Shown piece after piece: positions 46,015 through 54,212 of a stretch of 54,337 bases of DNA (positions within the stretch are counted from its first letter, which is position 1; each line of letters starts with the position of its first letter). The notes under the pieces were generated by a model. That model saw only the letters and a list, made by a program, of their open reading frames with translations. It was not told the origin of the DNA and ran no database searches. The translations under genes and the position numbers were made by a program. The DNA comes from Lachnospiraceae bacterium AD3010 (GTDB lineage Bacteria > Bacillota > Clostridia > Lachnospirales > Lachnospiraceae), in the NCBI GenBank assembly GCA_000622025.1, contig JHWU01000023.1, forward strand, positions 1 to 54,337, given 5' to 3'.

Positions 46015-47841
46015 CTATTCCACTGTCACAACCTTTGCAAGATTTCGTGGTTTGTCCACATCAAAGCCTTTGTCGCTTGAAACAAAGTATGCAAGGAGCT
46101 GCAATGCAACGGAGGCCGGGAATACCATGAGCTCGTCAGGAAGATTGGGAAGCACGAAGGTATCGAATTCGCGGGTTGATGACTGAATAAGGTCGGCTTT
46201 TATAAACAGAGCCACATCAGCGCCCCTTGATCTTACCTCCCGGATATTGGAAAGCTCCTTACTCATGATCCGTTCCTGGGTCACAAGGGCGACTACAGGG
46301 GTGTTGTCAGTGATAAGAGCAATGGGACCGTGCTTTAATTCACCGGAGGCATAGGCTTCCGAGTGGATATAGGAGACCTCCTTAAGCTTCAGGGATCCCT
46401 CCATCAGAATGGAATAATCAAGACCCCTTCCTATCATAAAGAGATCCTTTGCATCCAGAACCCCTCTTGCGATCACGTGTACGGCGTTTTTCTCATCCAG
46501 CACACTGTTCACCACCTCGGGAACACGCTTCAGATTCCTTATACATTCTCTTACCTCGTCATCCGAAAGGACTCCGCGGATATGAGCCATCTTGTAAACG
46601 ATCAGGTAAAACAGGGCCAGCTGGGTGGTATAGGCCTTTGTACTTGCAACGGCGATCTCCGGCCCCGCATTGGTATAGAGGACGTAGTCACTCTCTCTCG
46701 CTATGGAAGAGCCCTTGACATTGATGATCGCCAGACTTTTCGCACCCTTCCGCCGTGCATATTTCAAGGCTTCAAGGGTATCTATGGTCTCTCCCGACTG
46801 TGAAACCGCTATGACAAGGGTTTTTTCATCGATCACTGGATCGGAATACATAAACTCACTTGCAAGCTCCACATCAATATGCATATTCAGCCGCCTCTTC
46901 ACCAGCGCCTGGAAAACAAGCCCTGCGTGCATGGCGGTTCCGCAGGCCACAACGCAGATCCTTTCACACTCCGTAAATACAGAGTCCGGAATGTTGTCGG
47001 ATTCGAAATTCGGTATGCCGGCCCTTGTCCTTCCGGAAATGGTATCCCTTATGGCCTTTGGCTGCTCCATTATCTCCTTTTCCATGTAGAAGGGATAACC
47101 GTTTTTCTCGGCGCTGTTTTTTTCCCAATCCATGGTGAGATACTGCGGAGTTACTTCATTATCGTTCAGGTCCCACATTGTGACCTTGTTCTTCTTAAGC
47201 TCCAATATGGTGTATTCGGGTACAACGAAATACTGGTCGGTAAATCTGCAGAGTGCGGTATTGTCGGATGCCAGCATCGCACCTTCGTCCGAAAGAGTGG
47301 CAACTATGGGACTGACATTTCTTATGGAATATATCACATCGGGTATATCTGAGAACATTATCACCAGGGCAAAGGTACCCTTAAGCCTTTTAACTGCATT
47401 TTTTATGGCTTTTTTCGGGTCATGGCTCTTCTCATAAAAGTGGTCAAGGACCGCTGCAGCAACCTCGGTATCGGTTTCCGATACGAGCTTTGATGACAGA
47501 TCAAATTCATCGATTAGATCCTTATAATTCTCTATGATACCGTTATGAACCACTGTGACGGATCCTGCTCTGTGAGGATGGGCATTGGAGTCACAGACAC
47601 CGCCGTGGGTCGCCCATCTTGTGTGTCCTATACCGCAGGTGGAATCGATCTCCTTAAACTCACACTTTTTTTCCAGATCACGAACCCGCCCGGCACATTT
47701 ATATACGTCGATACGTTTCTTTTCTTCATTGCAGACCGCCATTCCGGCACTGTCATATCCTCTGTATTCCAGAGTGGTAAGGGCATCTATGATAATGGGT
47801 TTAACTTTATTTTTCCCTGTATAACCGATTATTCCGCACAT
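46015..47841 (-). CDS. glmS: Glutamine-fructose-6-phosphate aminotransferase (isomerizing)
   Basis: Makes glucosamine-6-phosphate from fructose-6-phosphate and glutamine, the entry to UDP-GlcNAc for wall and polymer synthesis. The 608-residue protein starts MCGIIGYTG with the nucleophile Cys2, has HTRWATHGGVCDSNAHPH in the glutaminase domain, two SIS domains (SQSGETIDTLEALKYARRKG) and ends NLAKVVTVE. AAGGAG lies just upstream. The upstream gap is only 93 bp and filled with repeats, so no glmS ribozyme is present. It lies downstream of the LCP and GT2 genes on the same strand. Confidence 0.97.
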   Translation of the reverse strand: MCGIIGYTGKNKVKPIIIDALTTLEYRGYDSAGMAVCNEEKKRIDVYKCAGRVRDLEKKCEFKEIDSTCGIGHTRWATHGGVCDSNAHPHRAGSVTVVHNGIIENYKDLIDEFDLSSKLVSETDTEVAAAVLDHFYEKSHDPKKAIKNAVKRLKGTFALVIMFSDIPDVIYSIRNVSPIVATLSDEGAMLASDNTALCRFTDQYFVVPEYTILELKKNKVTMWDLNDNEVTPQYLTMDWEKNSAEKNGYPFYMEKEIMEQPKAIRDTISGRTRAGIPNFESDNIPDSVFTECERICVVACGTAMHAGLVFQALVKRRLNMHIDVELASEFMYSDPVIDEKTLVIAVSQSGETIDTLEALKYARRKGAKSLAIINVKGSSIARESDYVLYTNAGPEIAVASTKAYTTQLALFYLIVYKMAHIRGVLSDDEVRECIRNLKRVPEVVNSVLDEKNAVHVIARGVLDAKDLFMIGRGLDYSILMEGSLKLKEVSYIHSEAYASGELKHGPIALITDNTPVVALVTQERIMSKELSNIREVRSRGADVALFIKADLIQSSTREFDTFVLPNLPDELMVFPASVALQLLAYFVSSDKGFDVDKPRNLAKVVTVE

Positions 47842-47857
47842 AATGTCTCCTTATAAT

Positions 47858-47925
47858 TGAACGTCATCCTGAGGGCATAAGCCTATAATGTCATTCTGAG
47901 GGCGTAAGCCCGAAGGATCTTTTTT
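47858..47925. repeat. TCATTCTGAG repeat pair upstream of glmS
   Basis: Two copies, GTCATCCTGAGGGCATAAGC and GTCATTCTGAGGGCGTAAGC, lie between the glmS start and its likely promoter, so they form part of the glmS 5' UTR. Confidence 0.85.
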
Positions 47926-47928
47926 TCC

Positions 47929-47937
47929 ATTGTATCA
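47929..47937 (-). promoter_or_regulatory. Possible extended -10 promoter of glmS
   Basis: On the minus strand TGA-TACAAT (47937-47929) forms an extended -10 that overlaps the stop codon of the GT2 gene upstream. The -35 is weak. A CTGTTTT/AAAACAG hairpin sits just upstream at the end of that gene. Confidence 0.4.
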
Positions 47938-48828
47938 TACAGACTGTTTTTTAGAAAACAGCGGAAACAGATATTTCCCCAGGAGAAAGCCCGAGTATCT
48001 GGCTCCGCAGTGAAGGATAAATACAGGGATGAGCCAGGGCTTTCGCTTCCTTAACAGATGTGAGATACAGCCCTTTACAAGCCTTTTCCCTTCTCCCTCA
48101 CTTTTTAATCCCTTAAATACCTCAGGGTGCAGTCCCTGGGATGCACCAAGAGTGATATTTCTTTTGAACTGCTGGATAAAATTATATTCGTGGGAGTGTA
48201 TCACCTTTGCCTTTGAGGCATAATATATGCCGTATCCCTTTTTTATGACCTGATAGCCGTATATCATGTCCTCATTGAAGTCAGTCCTTACAAAGCCGCC
48301 CATATCATCAAAGAGAGCCGCGCGGTAGCAGGCACAGACATCGGAGCAGAAGATGGTCTTTATTCCAAGCTCCTTAAAATCCCTGTCTGTTTTCAGCCTG
48401 TCTCCGTCGGGATAATTAAAGCTCCGGTTATAGCGTTCGATTTCCCCTGCTGACTTTGCGGGGAGCTGTCTAGCGTAAGACACCGCAACGATCGGATCTT
48501 CCATAGGCTTTAGGAGCTCCAGGGTCAGCTCGGTATCCAGGGGGACAGCATCCTGAGTCATAAAGATTATAAACTCTGCTTCCGAAAGGGCCGCTCCCAG
48601 ATTTCTGCTTTCTCCGTGATTGAATTCCTTTTCGCTTATATTATGAAGCTCAACGCCGGATAGTTTTTTTAGCTTTTCGGAGTAGTCAAAATACTTTTTC
48701 TCCGTATTAATGACTATTATCCGTTCAGGGCTAAGCGTCTGTTTTTTCAGCATTTGAATAAGCCGGAGGAATCTGTCATCCGGCTTATAGCTAAGTATCA
48801 CAATATCTACGCTTGGTTTTTTTTTCAT
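47935..48828 (-). CDS. GT2 rhamnosyltransferase-like enzyme
   Basis: A 297-residue GT2 protein with VDIVILSYKPDDRFLRLIQML, IIVINTEKKYF, FMTQDAVPLD (metal site) and DMGGFVRTDFNEDMIYGYQV, close in style to rhamnosyltransferases. No clear membrane helix is present. Its start lies 5 bp after the LCP gene stop, so the two are co-transcribed. Although outside the main cluster, coupling to an LCP ligase suggests it works on the same wall-linked glycan. Confidence 0.88.
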   Translation of the reverse strand: MKKKPSVDIVILSYKPDDRFLRLIQMLKKQTLSPERIIVINTEKKYFDYSEKLKKLSGVELHNISEKEFNHGESRNLGAALSEAEFIIFMTQDAVPLDTELTLELLKPMEDPIVAVSYARQLPAKSAGEIERYNRSFNYPDGDRLKTDRDFKELGIKTIFCSDVCACYRAALFDDMGGFVRTDFNEDMIYGYQVIKKGYGIYYASKAKVIHSHEYNFIQQFKRNITLGASQGLHPEVFKGLKSEGEGKRLVKGCISHLLRKRKPWLIPVFILHCGARYSGFLLGKYLFPLFSKKQSV

Positions 48829-48833
48829 ATGAT

Positions 48834-49928
48834 CTACAGACCGTTTTTCTGTCTGTCTGCGGCAATCTTTGCGCTGATGTCCTGAACCATGGTGGAGGGA
48901 GTATATTCTGAATCGCCGAAAAGGAATTCATGGAACTCCACCACATTCTGCTGGAAGTCATCTGCAACAACGGAGCTTCCGGCTTTCCCCATGTTTCCCG
49001 TGACTCTTTCGAAGGGGAATCCGCTCTGCTCTCCGATTGAATAAGTGGCTACCCGTGATGCGTACTCAACCATTTCAGCCTTGGTAAAGCTGGTGCTGCA
49101 GAGAGGGAAGATATCGTCAATAATGTCATTTAGCGTGGAAATATCGGAGGCCATGGCCTTTTCAGCCACCTGGGTAAGAACGGTCCTCTGTCTCTCGGCC
49201 CGCTTAAAGTCGTCTCCCTTTGTGTATCTGATACGGCAGTAGGAGGTGGCCTGTAAGCCATTCAGGGTCTGAAGCCCGGCATGATCAATATTTACAATAT
49301 CACTCTGCTTGATGCCGATTGCTTCCGCCGTTCCGATCTGGTAGTCATTAAGGAAATGTATCTCTTCCTCAGAGATATCCACCTCCACACCGCCAAGATC
49401 GTCAATGGTATCGACCAGCGCCTTGAAGCCTACAGTCACATACTGGTCTATATCCATATCAAGGTTCATATTGAGCATCTGTATTGCCTGCTCGGGTCCC
49501 CCGTTGGAATAGGCGGAATTTGCTTTATTGTAGGTGTCATTTCCTATATTTAGATAGGTATCACGGAAGACAGAACAGAGCTTGACTTCTCCGGTCTGAT
49601 TATTTAAGGATGCTACCATTATAGTGTCGGTTCTTGCACCCTTGCCAAGATTTGTGTCCCTGGAGTCCACACCGAACAGGGCAATATTGGTGTAGCCGTC
49701 CATTCTCCAGTTATCATTTTCCACATCATCTATCTGCGCCTGTACTTCTTCGTTTACCTTGGCCTTCACAACGGATTCTTTATTTCCCGTATCCGCAAGG
49801 TCAAGCCTGTAAACCACGTAGAGCGCTATCACAAGGAAAAGAACGATAAGGATCTCGATTGCGAACAAGACCCGCCTCATAGTGCGGCGTTTGCGCTTCT
49901 TCCTTGATTTCCTGCTGTCTGAAGCCAT
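48834..49928 (-). CDS. LytR-CpsA-Psr (LCP) family protein
   Basis: LCP enzymes transfer lipid-linked polymers such as teichoic acids or capsule onto peptidoglycan. The 364-residue protein has a basic cytoplasmic start (RKSRKKRKRRTMRR), one membrane helix (about 19-42) and the LCP domain: ALFGVDSRDTNLGKGARTDT, KLCSVFRDTYLNI, VDTIDDLGGVEVDI and CRIRYTKGDDFKRAERQRTV with the family arginines. Length and order fit. It is a strong candidate for attaching the polysaccharide made by the main cluster. The region upstream is repeat-rich. Confidence 0.93.
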   Translation of the reverse strand: MASDSRKSRKKRKRRTMRRVLFAIEILIVLFLVIALYVVYRLDLADTGNKESVVKAKVNEEVQAQIDDVENDNWRMDGYTNIALFGVDSRDTNLGKGARTDTIMVASLNNQTGEVKLCSVFRDTYLNIGNDTYNKANSAYSNGGPEQAIQMLNMNLDMDIDQYVTVGFKALVDTIDDLGGVEVDISEEEIHFLNDYQIGTAEAIGIKQSDIVNIDHAGLQTLNGLQATSYCRIRYTKGDDFKRAERQRTVLTQVAEKAMASDISTLNDIIDDIFPLCSTSFTKAEMVEYASRVATYSIGEQSGFPFERVTGNMGKAGSSVVADDFQQNVVEFHEFLFGDSEYTPSTMVQDISAKIAADRQKNGL

Positions 49929-50021
49929 CTGTACTTCCTCAATCCGATACTATCACAGCTGACAATTTTTCCGTCGGCTATAACTTATTGAATATAACGC
50001 AAAGAGGAGAAAATGTCAAAA

Positions 50022-50353
50022 TCGGCTAAAACCCGCTTCCGTGCGGGTTTTGCGCTGTTTGAGCCGGCTCGTTTAGAAGATTCGTCTCGAACTGCGCTCG
50101 AAAACCCTGCGGAACGCGCTGCGACGGGCGCGCCGCCATTTGTACATATGAGAAGAGTCCGCACGCAGGATTTTCGTGCTCGTATCTCGACGAATACTTC
50201 TAAACTCGCCATCCTGGACTGACATTGCCGGACGCGCCGCCTCTATTCACATCCGTGTTCATTTTCGGCTAAAACCCGCTTCCGTGCGGGTTTTGCGCTG
50301 TTTGAGCCGGCTCGTCAAGAAGATCCGTCTCGAACTGCGCTCGAAAACCCTGC
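50022..50353. repeat. Paired 89-bp repeat with terminator-like hairpin
   Basis: Bases 50022-50110 recur at 50265-50353 with only a few changes. Each copy begins with a hairpin, AAAACCCGC-TTCCGT-GCGGGTTTT, that reads as an A/T-flanked terminator in both directions. The first copy ends in CCCTGCGGAACGCGCT, also found at 1-16 and (inverted) at 27687-27702. No gene is seen between 49929 and 50751. Confidence 0.85.
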
Positions 50354-50372
50354 GTACGTCCTCTTCTCATTT

Positions 50373-50501
50373 GTCATTCTGAGCGGAGCGACGCTTATCC
50401 CACATCGCAGATGTGGGATGCCGCCCCGGCGAGGTTTATCCCACATCGAAGATGTGGGATGCCACCCCGGCGAGGGGTTGCGAAGCAACAGGAAGAATCT
50501 T
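50373..50501. repeat. Compound hairpin repeat with internal 40-bp duplication
   Basis: An inverted relative of 33183-33270. It contains GTCATTCTGAGCGGAGCGAC, then two copies of a 40-bp unit (50395-50434 and 50436-50475), each with an ATCCCACATC/GATGTGGGAT hairpin and a CCCCGGCGAGG end, then TTGCGAAGCAACAGGAAGAA. The copy at 33183 has only one such unit. Confidence 0.85.
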
Positions 50502-50751
50502 ATATAAGCCGGTTGGAAATAAACGGATAAAAGCCGTTGGGAAGATTTCTGTTCAAATAAGTTTAGATTGTATCGAAATAAATACAAAAATTCTTAATAT
50601 TTTTAAAACAAATCCTGAATTGTGTTGTACTATTAAACGTGACTGATAAAACCCGAGGGGTTGATCAGTTCCGTAACAGTCATAAGACAGCATGGGGCAC
50701 AACTTGATGTTTTGTGACAAAACAAAATTTCTCAAAAAGGAGAGAAGAATT

Positions 50752-52434
50752 ATGAAAATAAGGACTAAGAAAGTACTTTCTCTGCTTCTCGCCGCTTCTA
50801 TGGTATTAGGTATGAACACCATGGCTTTCGGTGATGAGATCGCAGAGGTGGCTGACACAGCTACAGAAGGTGCCAAGGTTACTGCAACCACAGCAGGCAG
50901 CGATAACGGAATTGGCGGCGGCGGATTCCTTCAGGGATCAGACGGCAAGTTCATCACAACCGTTGCTTACAATCCCGAAAGCTCAAAGAAGAAAGCAAAG
51001 AACAATCTTGCTGTTATCACAAACACCACAGATCCTGTTTCCTGGAATAACCTCTATGGAGCAACTCTCATTTCTACGGTGCTTTTCGGCGGAGAGGCTG
51101 ATGATGAGTACCTCAATAATACTGATAAGCTTAAGGTAAGTAAGAATGAAGTACCTGACGATAGTAATTTCCCTAATAACGTTATAGAGGGAGATGATTA
51201 TTATGCTGACAGCTGGATCTATCGCAGTGTTCCCGTAGATCAGTCTGCAGGTGTATATGCTCTTGTCGGGTATAAGTTTGATGACGAAGATGCTTTTGCT
51301 TCCTATGATGATGAAGGTGACTTCGACGGAATCACTGGCTATGTAAAGGGAGAATACGAGTATAAGGGAAAGGATGTTGACCCCTTTAATATTGGTTTTT
51401 GGTTCGATAGGGGCAGAATAAGCCGTATTCCTGTTACAGAGTGGACAGGAAGGACGATAGGACTTAACAAGAATGGTAACGGCAAGTACGATGCTGATAA
51501 GAAGAATATCAAGAACATTGATGTTGAGGCTTCACTTGTTAAGTTTGAAAACGGAACCGTTACAGAGCTTGAAGATCTTGATGTTAAGAGCATCAAGTGG
51601 AAGGACAAGAAGGCTCTTAAGCAGGCTTCTGTTAAGTTAGAATATGCGAATGCTAAGGTTACGGCAAAGGATACAAAGGACTGGGAAGGCAAGGACGTTG
51701 AAGGCTATGTAAAAGAGCACGATGTGATCGGAACTCTTCCTGAATTCACCATCAAAGTAAAGGCAAAGAATAAGGATGCCAAGAAGTATAAGAAGAGCTT
51801 TAAGAACACCATTGAGAAGGAGAGCTTCAAGGTAGGTATCCTTCAGAAGGGTATTGAAGTTTGGGATGTTACTGAAGATGATTTAATTGAAACTGAATTC
51901 ATTGCAAACGGAGTAGCTCATGGTCACTGGACAGAGGCAACAAAGGCTGAAGAGCTGAATAAAGCAATTAAAGCTTCCTCGAACGGTACTGATTTCGATA
52001 AGATGGTGAAGGATATCAACGAAGCCTATCAGAGTGCAAAGGAAGGAAAGTCCACACTGAAGCCCAAGGCTGGTTATGTTGGTGGACTTACAGTTACCAA
52101 GTTTGATGCAAAGAAGTCAGCTAAGGGAACCATCGTTCTTAGAAATGATATAGTTAAGGATGGAAAGGTTCAGGCAGGAAAGACTGCTGACGTAACTCTT
52201 AAGAAGGGTAAGGATTATGACTTTGAGTCCGGAACACTTGCAGGCGAGACAGTATATGTTCTGGATCTTAAGGGAGACAACTACGTATACGCAAATACCG
52301 TACCTGATTATGGAGAGGAAGACCTCAGCGCATTCGGCTTCAAGTGGGCATTCAGAGTAGATCCTAAGGATAAGAAGAGCTTCCGTTATGGAATCTTTGC
52401 TGACACCAACACAGGATTCGTATTCGGCAAGTAA
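50752..52434 (+). CDS. Large secreted lysine-rich protein of unknown family
   Basis: A 560-residue protein with a clear signal peptide (KIRTKKVLSLLLAASMVLG, cleavage probably after AFG near residue 26). The mature protein is rich in Lys, Asp and Gly and predicted mostly beta, with lysine-rich stretches (KAKNKDAKKYKKSFKNTIEK) and repeated modules of the type KVTAKDTKDWEGK and TVTKFDAKKSAKGTIVLRND that suggest Ig-like or surface domains. No sortase motif, choline-binding or SLH repeats are seen. Start is set by AAAGGAGAG about 9 nt before the ATG. A strong terminator follows. I do not recognise the family; abundant surface or matrix protein is a guess. Confidence 0.8.
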   Translation: MKIRTKKVLSLLLAASMVLGMNTMAFGDEIAEVADTATEGAKVTATTAGSDNGIGGGGFLQGSDGKFITTVAYNPESSKKKAKNNLAVITNTTDPVSWNNLYGATLISTVLFGGEADDEYLNNTDKLKVSKNEVPDDSNFPNNVIEGDDYYADSWIYRSVPVDQSAGVYALVGYKFDDEDAFASYDDEGDFDGITGYVKGEYEYKGKDVDPFNIGFWFDRGRISRIPVTEWTGRTIGLNKNGNGKYDADKKNIKNIDVEASLVKFENGTVTELEDLDVKSIKWKDKKALKQASVKLEYANAKVTAKDTKDWEGKDVEGYVKEHDVIGTLPEFTIKVKAKNKDAKKYKKSFKNTIEKESFKVGILQKGIEVWDVTEDDLIETEFIANGVAHGHWTEATKAEELNKAIKASSNGTDFDKMVKDINEAYQSAKEGKSTLKPKAGYVGGLTVTKFDAKKSAKGTIVLRNDIVKDGKVQAGKTADVTLKKGKDYDFESGTLAGETVYVLDLKGDNYVYANTVPDYGEEDLSAFGFKWAFRVDPKDKKSFRYGIFADTNTGFVFGK

Positions 52435-52488
52435 TTTAAGAACAACCTGAAATCGCACAGCACAAGCTGTAGATTAAAGGTAAAAAAG

Positions 52489-52520
52489 TGCCGGCTGCCA
52501 CAATTGGCAGTCGGCATTTT
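52489..52520 (+). terminator. Rho-independent terminator of the secreted protein gene
   Basis: TGCCGGCTGCCA (52489-52500) pairs with TGGCAGTCGGCA (52505-52516), 12 bp with one G-U and a CAAT loop, followed by TTTT. It lies 55 bp after the stop codon. Confidence 0.85.
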
Positions 52521-52542
52521 ATATCAGCGTCCTTCGAGTATA

Positions 52543-52686
52543 TCATTCTGAGGGCGAAGCCCGAAGAATCATAGTATGTCATTCTGAGGGCGTAGCCCGA
52601 AGAATCTTAGTATGTTATTCTGAGAGCGTAGCCCATAGAATCATAGTATGTCATTCTGAGGGCAAAGCCCGAAGAATCTTCTTACC
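52543..52686. repeat. 36-bp tandem repeat of TCATTCTGAGGGC type
   Basis: Four copies start at 52543, 52579, 52615 and 52651, each of the form TCATTCTGAGGGCGNAGCCC followed by GAAGAATCATAGTATG, with a small GGGCGAAGCCC hairpin. A lone inverted copy (CTCAGGATGACA, near 52711-52722) follows and supplies the stop codon of the fragment downstream. Confidence 0.9.
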
Positions 52687-52712
52687 GATTGAGAAGGATC
52701 CTTCGCTAACGC

Positions 52713-53081
52713 TCAGGATGACACCTGAGTTTCTTCCCGGCTTTTTTGATATTCCTCAAGAAGCTTTGCCCGGTAATCAGGATCTGTTGTGGCCTTTTTC
52801 ACATCTTCATCACGACCATTGGCAAATAGCCAGGAATACAGATCATTTATCCGGTCTGCTCCAATGACTATGCCCTGTTCTAAGCCTTGCGCCAAGCCCT
52901 GCTCTAAGCCTTGCGCCAAGCCCTTCTCTTGACCCTGCTCCTCACGCTTTCGCATGGTGTATTCCAGATCATAGTGGGACAGCTCTTCGTCAATTAGTCT
53001 GATCTGCTCCTCTATACTGAGTGTAAACTTTGCAGCGTCATCATACATACTCTTTAATGCTTCATGTTCCATAGCAGCTCT
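52713..53081 (-). pseudogene. Duplicated 3' tail of the PD-(D/E)XK gene
   Basis: Bases 52736-53081 are a tandem duplicate of the 3' end of the upstream gene (53082-53463), about 95% similar by eye. It encodes EHEALKSMYDDAAKF, the GLAQGLEQ repeats and INDLYSWLFANGRDE in a frame that differs from the parental stop frame, so it is not fused. It lacks the catalytic domain. Its reading frame ends in TQVSS with the TGA lying inside a GTCATCCTGAGCG repeat. The copy has 12 fewer repeat codons than the parent. It is likely a non-functional fragment, though a short open frame from 53105 could be translated. Confidence 0.8.
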
Positions 53082-54171
53082 CCCGGCTTTTTTGATATTC
53101 CTCAAGAAGCTTCGCCCGGTAATCAGGATCTGATGTGGCCTTTTTCACATCTTCATCACGCCCATTGGCAAATAGCCAGGAATTTAGATCATTTATCCGG
53201 TCTGCTCCAATGACCAGGCCCTTTTCCAAACCTTGTTCCAAGCCTTGCGCCAAGCCCTGTTCTAAGCCTTGCGCCAAGCCCTGTTCTAAGCCTTGCGCCA
53301 AGCCCTTCTCTTGACCCTGCTCCTCGCGCTTTCTCATTGTGTATTCCAGATCATAGTGGGACAGCTCTTCGTCAATTAGTCTGATCTGCTCCTCTATACT
53401 GAGTGTAAACTTTGCAGCGTCATCATACATACTCTTTAATGCTTCATTTTCCATAGCAGCTCTCCTGACATTCTCGTTGTTTGCATCCCTTAACATCGCA
53501 AGCTCCAGGAGGAGCTCGTAGTCCTCGTCTTCATTATATGTATTAGTCAAAAACTGTTCAAGGGCTTTGTCAAGCTCAACAAAGGCTATTTTCTTCTGTG
53601 CAGGAATAGTTATCCCTGAGTCGCTTATGGCTGACTTAAATCTGTGAATATACCGGGGATTTTTTTCGTTTTTCAGAAATTTAGGGCTGTCCCTCATTAG
53701 GACAACCATAACAACACCCTTGATGTTTTCATAGTTGATCTCACCCTTTTTACGGCCTTCATCTACCGCGTACTGCATTAGGAACATTCTGGAGGTATAA
53801 AGGTCATAACGCTCATAGCTGAATTCCTGCGCGATCTGCTGTATTTCAAGAGAAGCGAATCTTTTGTCAGTAAGCCAGGATGAGAGATCTGTTATGATCT
53901 TCTTAGCATTCTTCATTTCAAGCGGCAGTTCATTTGCTGCAGATCCCCGGGACTTTATGGTAGGATCCTGCATAACCCTTTGCATAATAAAATCAAAACG
54001 TTCCGGATTTGTGTCCGGAGAGAAGAGATGCTTTGCCATACTGTCAAGAGTCAGGGGTGGGAGAAGCCTGCCCTCTGCGATACCAAGTATTCTCAGCTTT
54101 TCTTCATCGGGAATGGTGATAGATGAAGAGACTCTTTGCAGCAGTTCTTTTTTCTGATCTGATAATGACAT
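53062..54171 (-). CDS. PD-(D/E)XK nuclease-family (Rpn/PDDEXK_2-like) protein
   Basis: A 369-residue protein. The central part matches the PDDEXK_2/Rpn transposase-nuclease family by pattern: an Asp in KKIITDLSSWLTDKRFASLEIQ, with the E-x-Q of that family in place of E-x-K, then FSYERYDLYTSRMFLMQYA and INYENIKGVVMVVLM. The C-terminus has the helical ELSHYDLEYTMRKREEQGQE followed by (GLAQGLEQ)3 repeats, common in this family, and ends in SRESCYGT because of the tandem tail duplication. AAAGGAG precedes the ATG. Relatives promote recombination or are transposon-derived. A structured repeat copy lies about 40 bp upstream. Confidence 0.75.
   Translation of the reverse strand: MSLSDQKKELLQRVSSSITIPDEEKLRILGIAEGRLLPPLTLDSMAKHLFSPDTNPERFDFIMQRVMQDPTIKSRGSAANELPLEMKNAKKIITDLSSWLTDKRFASLEIQQIAQEFSYERYDLYTSRMFLMQYAVDEGRKKGEINYENIKGVVMVVLMRDSPKFLKNEKNPRYIHRFKSAISDSGITIPAQKKIAFVELDKALEQFLTNTYNEDEDYELLLELAMLRDANNENVRRAAMENEALKSMYDDAAKFTLSIEEQIRLIDEELSHYDLEYTMRKREEQGQEKGLAQGLEQGLAQGLEQGLAQGLEQGLEKGLVIGADRINDLNSWLFANGRDEDVKKATSDPDYRAKLLEEYQKSRESCYGT
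53226..53305. repeat. 24-bp coding repeat (GLAQGLEQ)
   Basis: Within the PD-(D/E)XK gene a 24-bp unit (of the type CAAGCCCTGTTCTAAGCC plus TTGCGC) is repeated about three times. The duplicated tail at 52890-52922 has fewer copies, so the number varies between otherwise similar copies. Confidence 0.85.
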
Positions 54172-54212
54172 GTGGAAATTACTCCTTTCCTTTTAGAAAT
54201 GATTAAGTAACT

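Noticed and set aside
47842-47934. glmS ribozyme upstream of glmS
   Set aside because: The gap is only 93 bp and consists of TCATTCTGAG repeats; the ribozyme core is longer and none of its conserved parts is visible.
53226-53305. Coding repeats in the PD-(D/E)XK gene as a separate mobile element
   Set aside because: The 24-bp period preserves the frame and encodes GLAQGLEQ, a helical repeat typical of this protein family, so slippage within the gene is enough to explain it.
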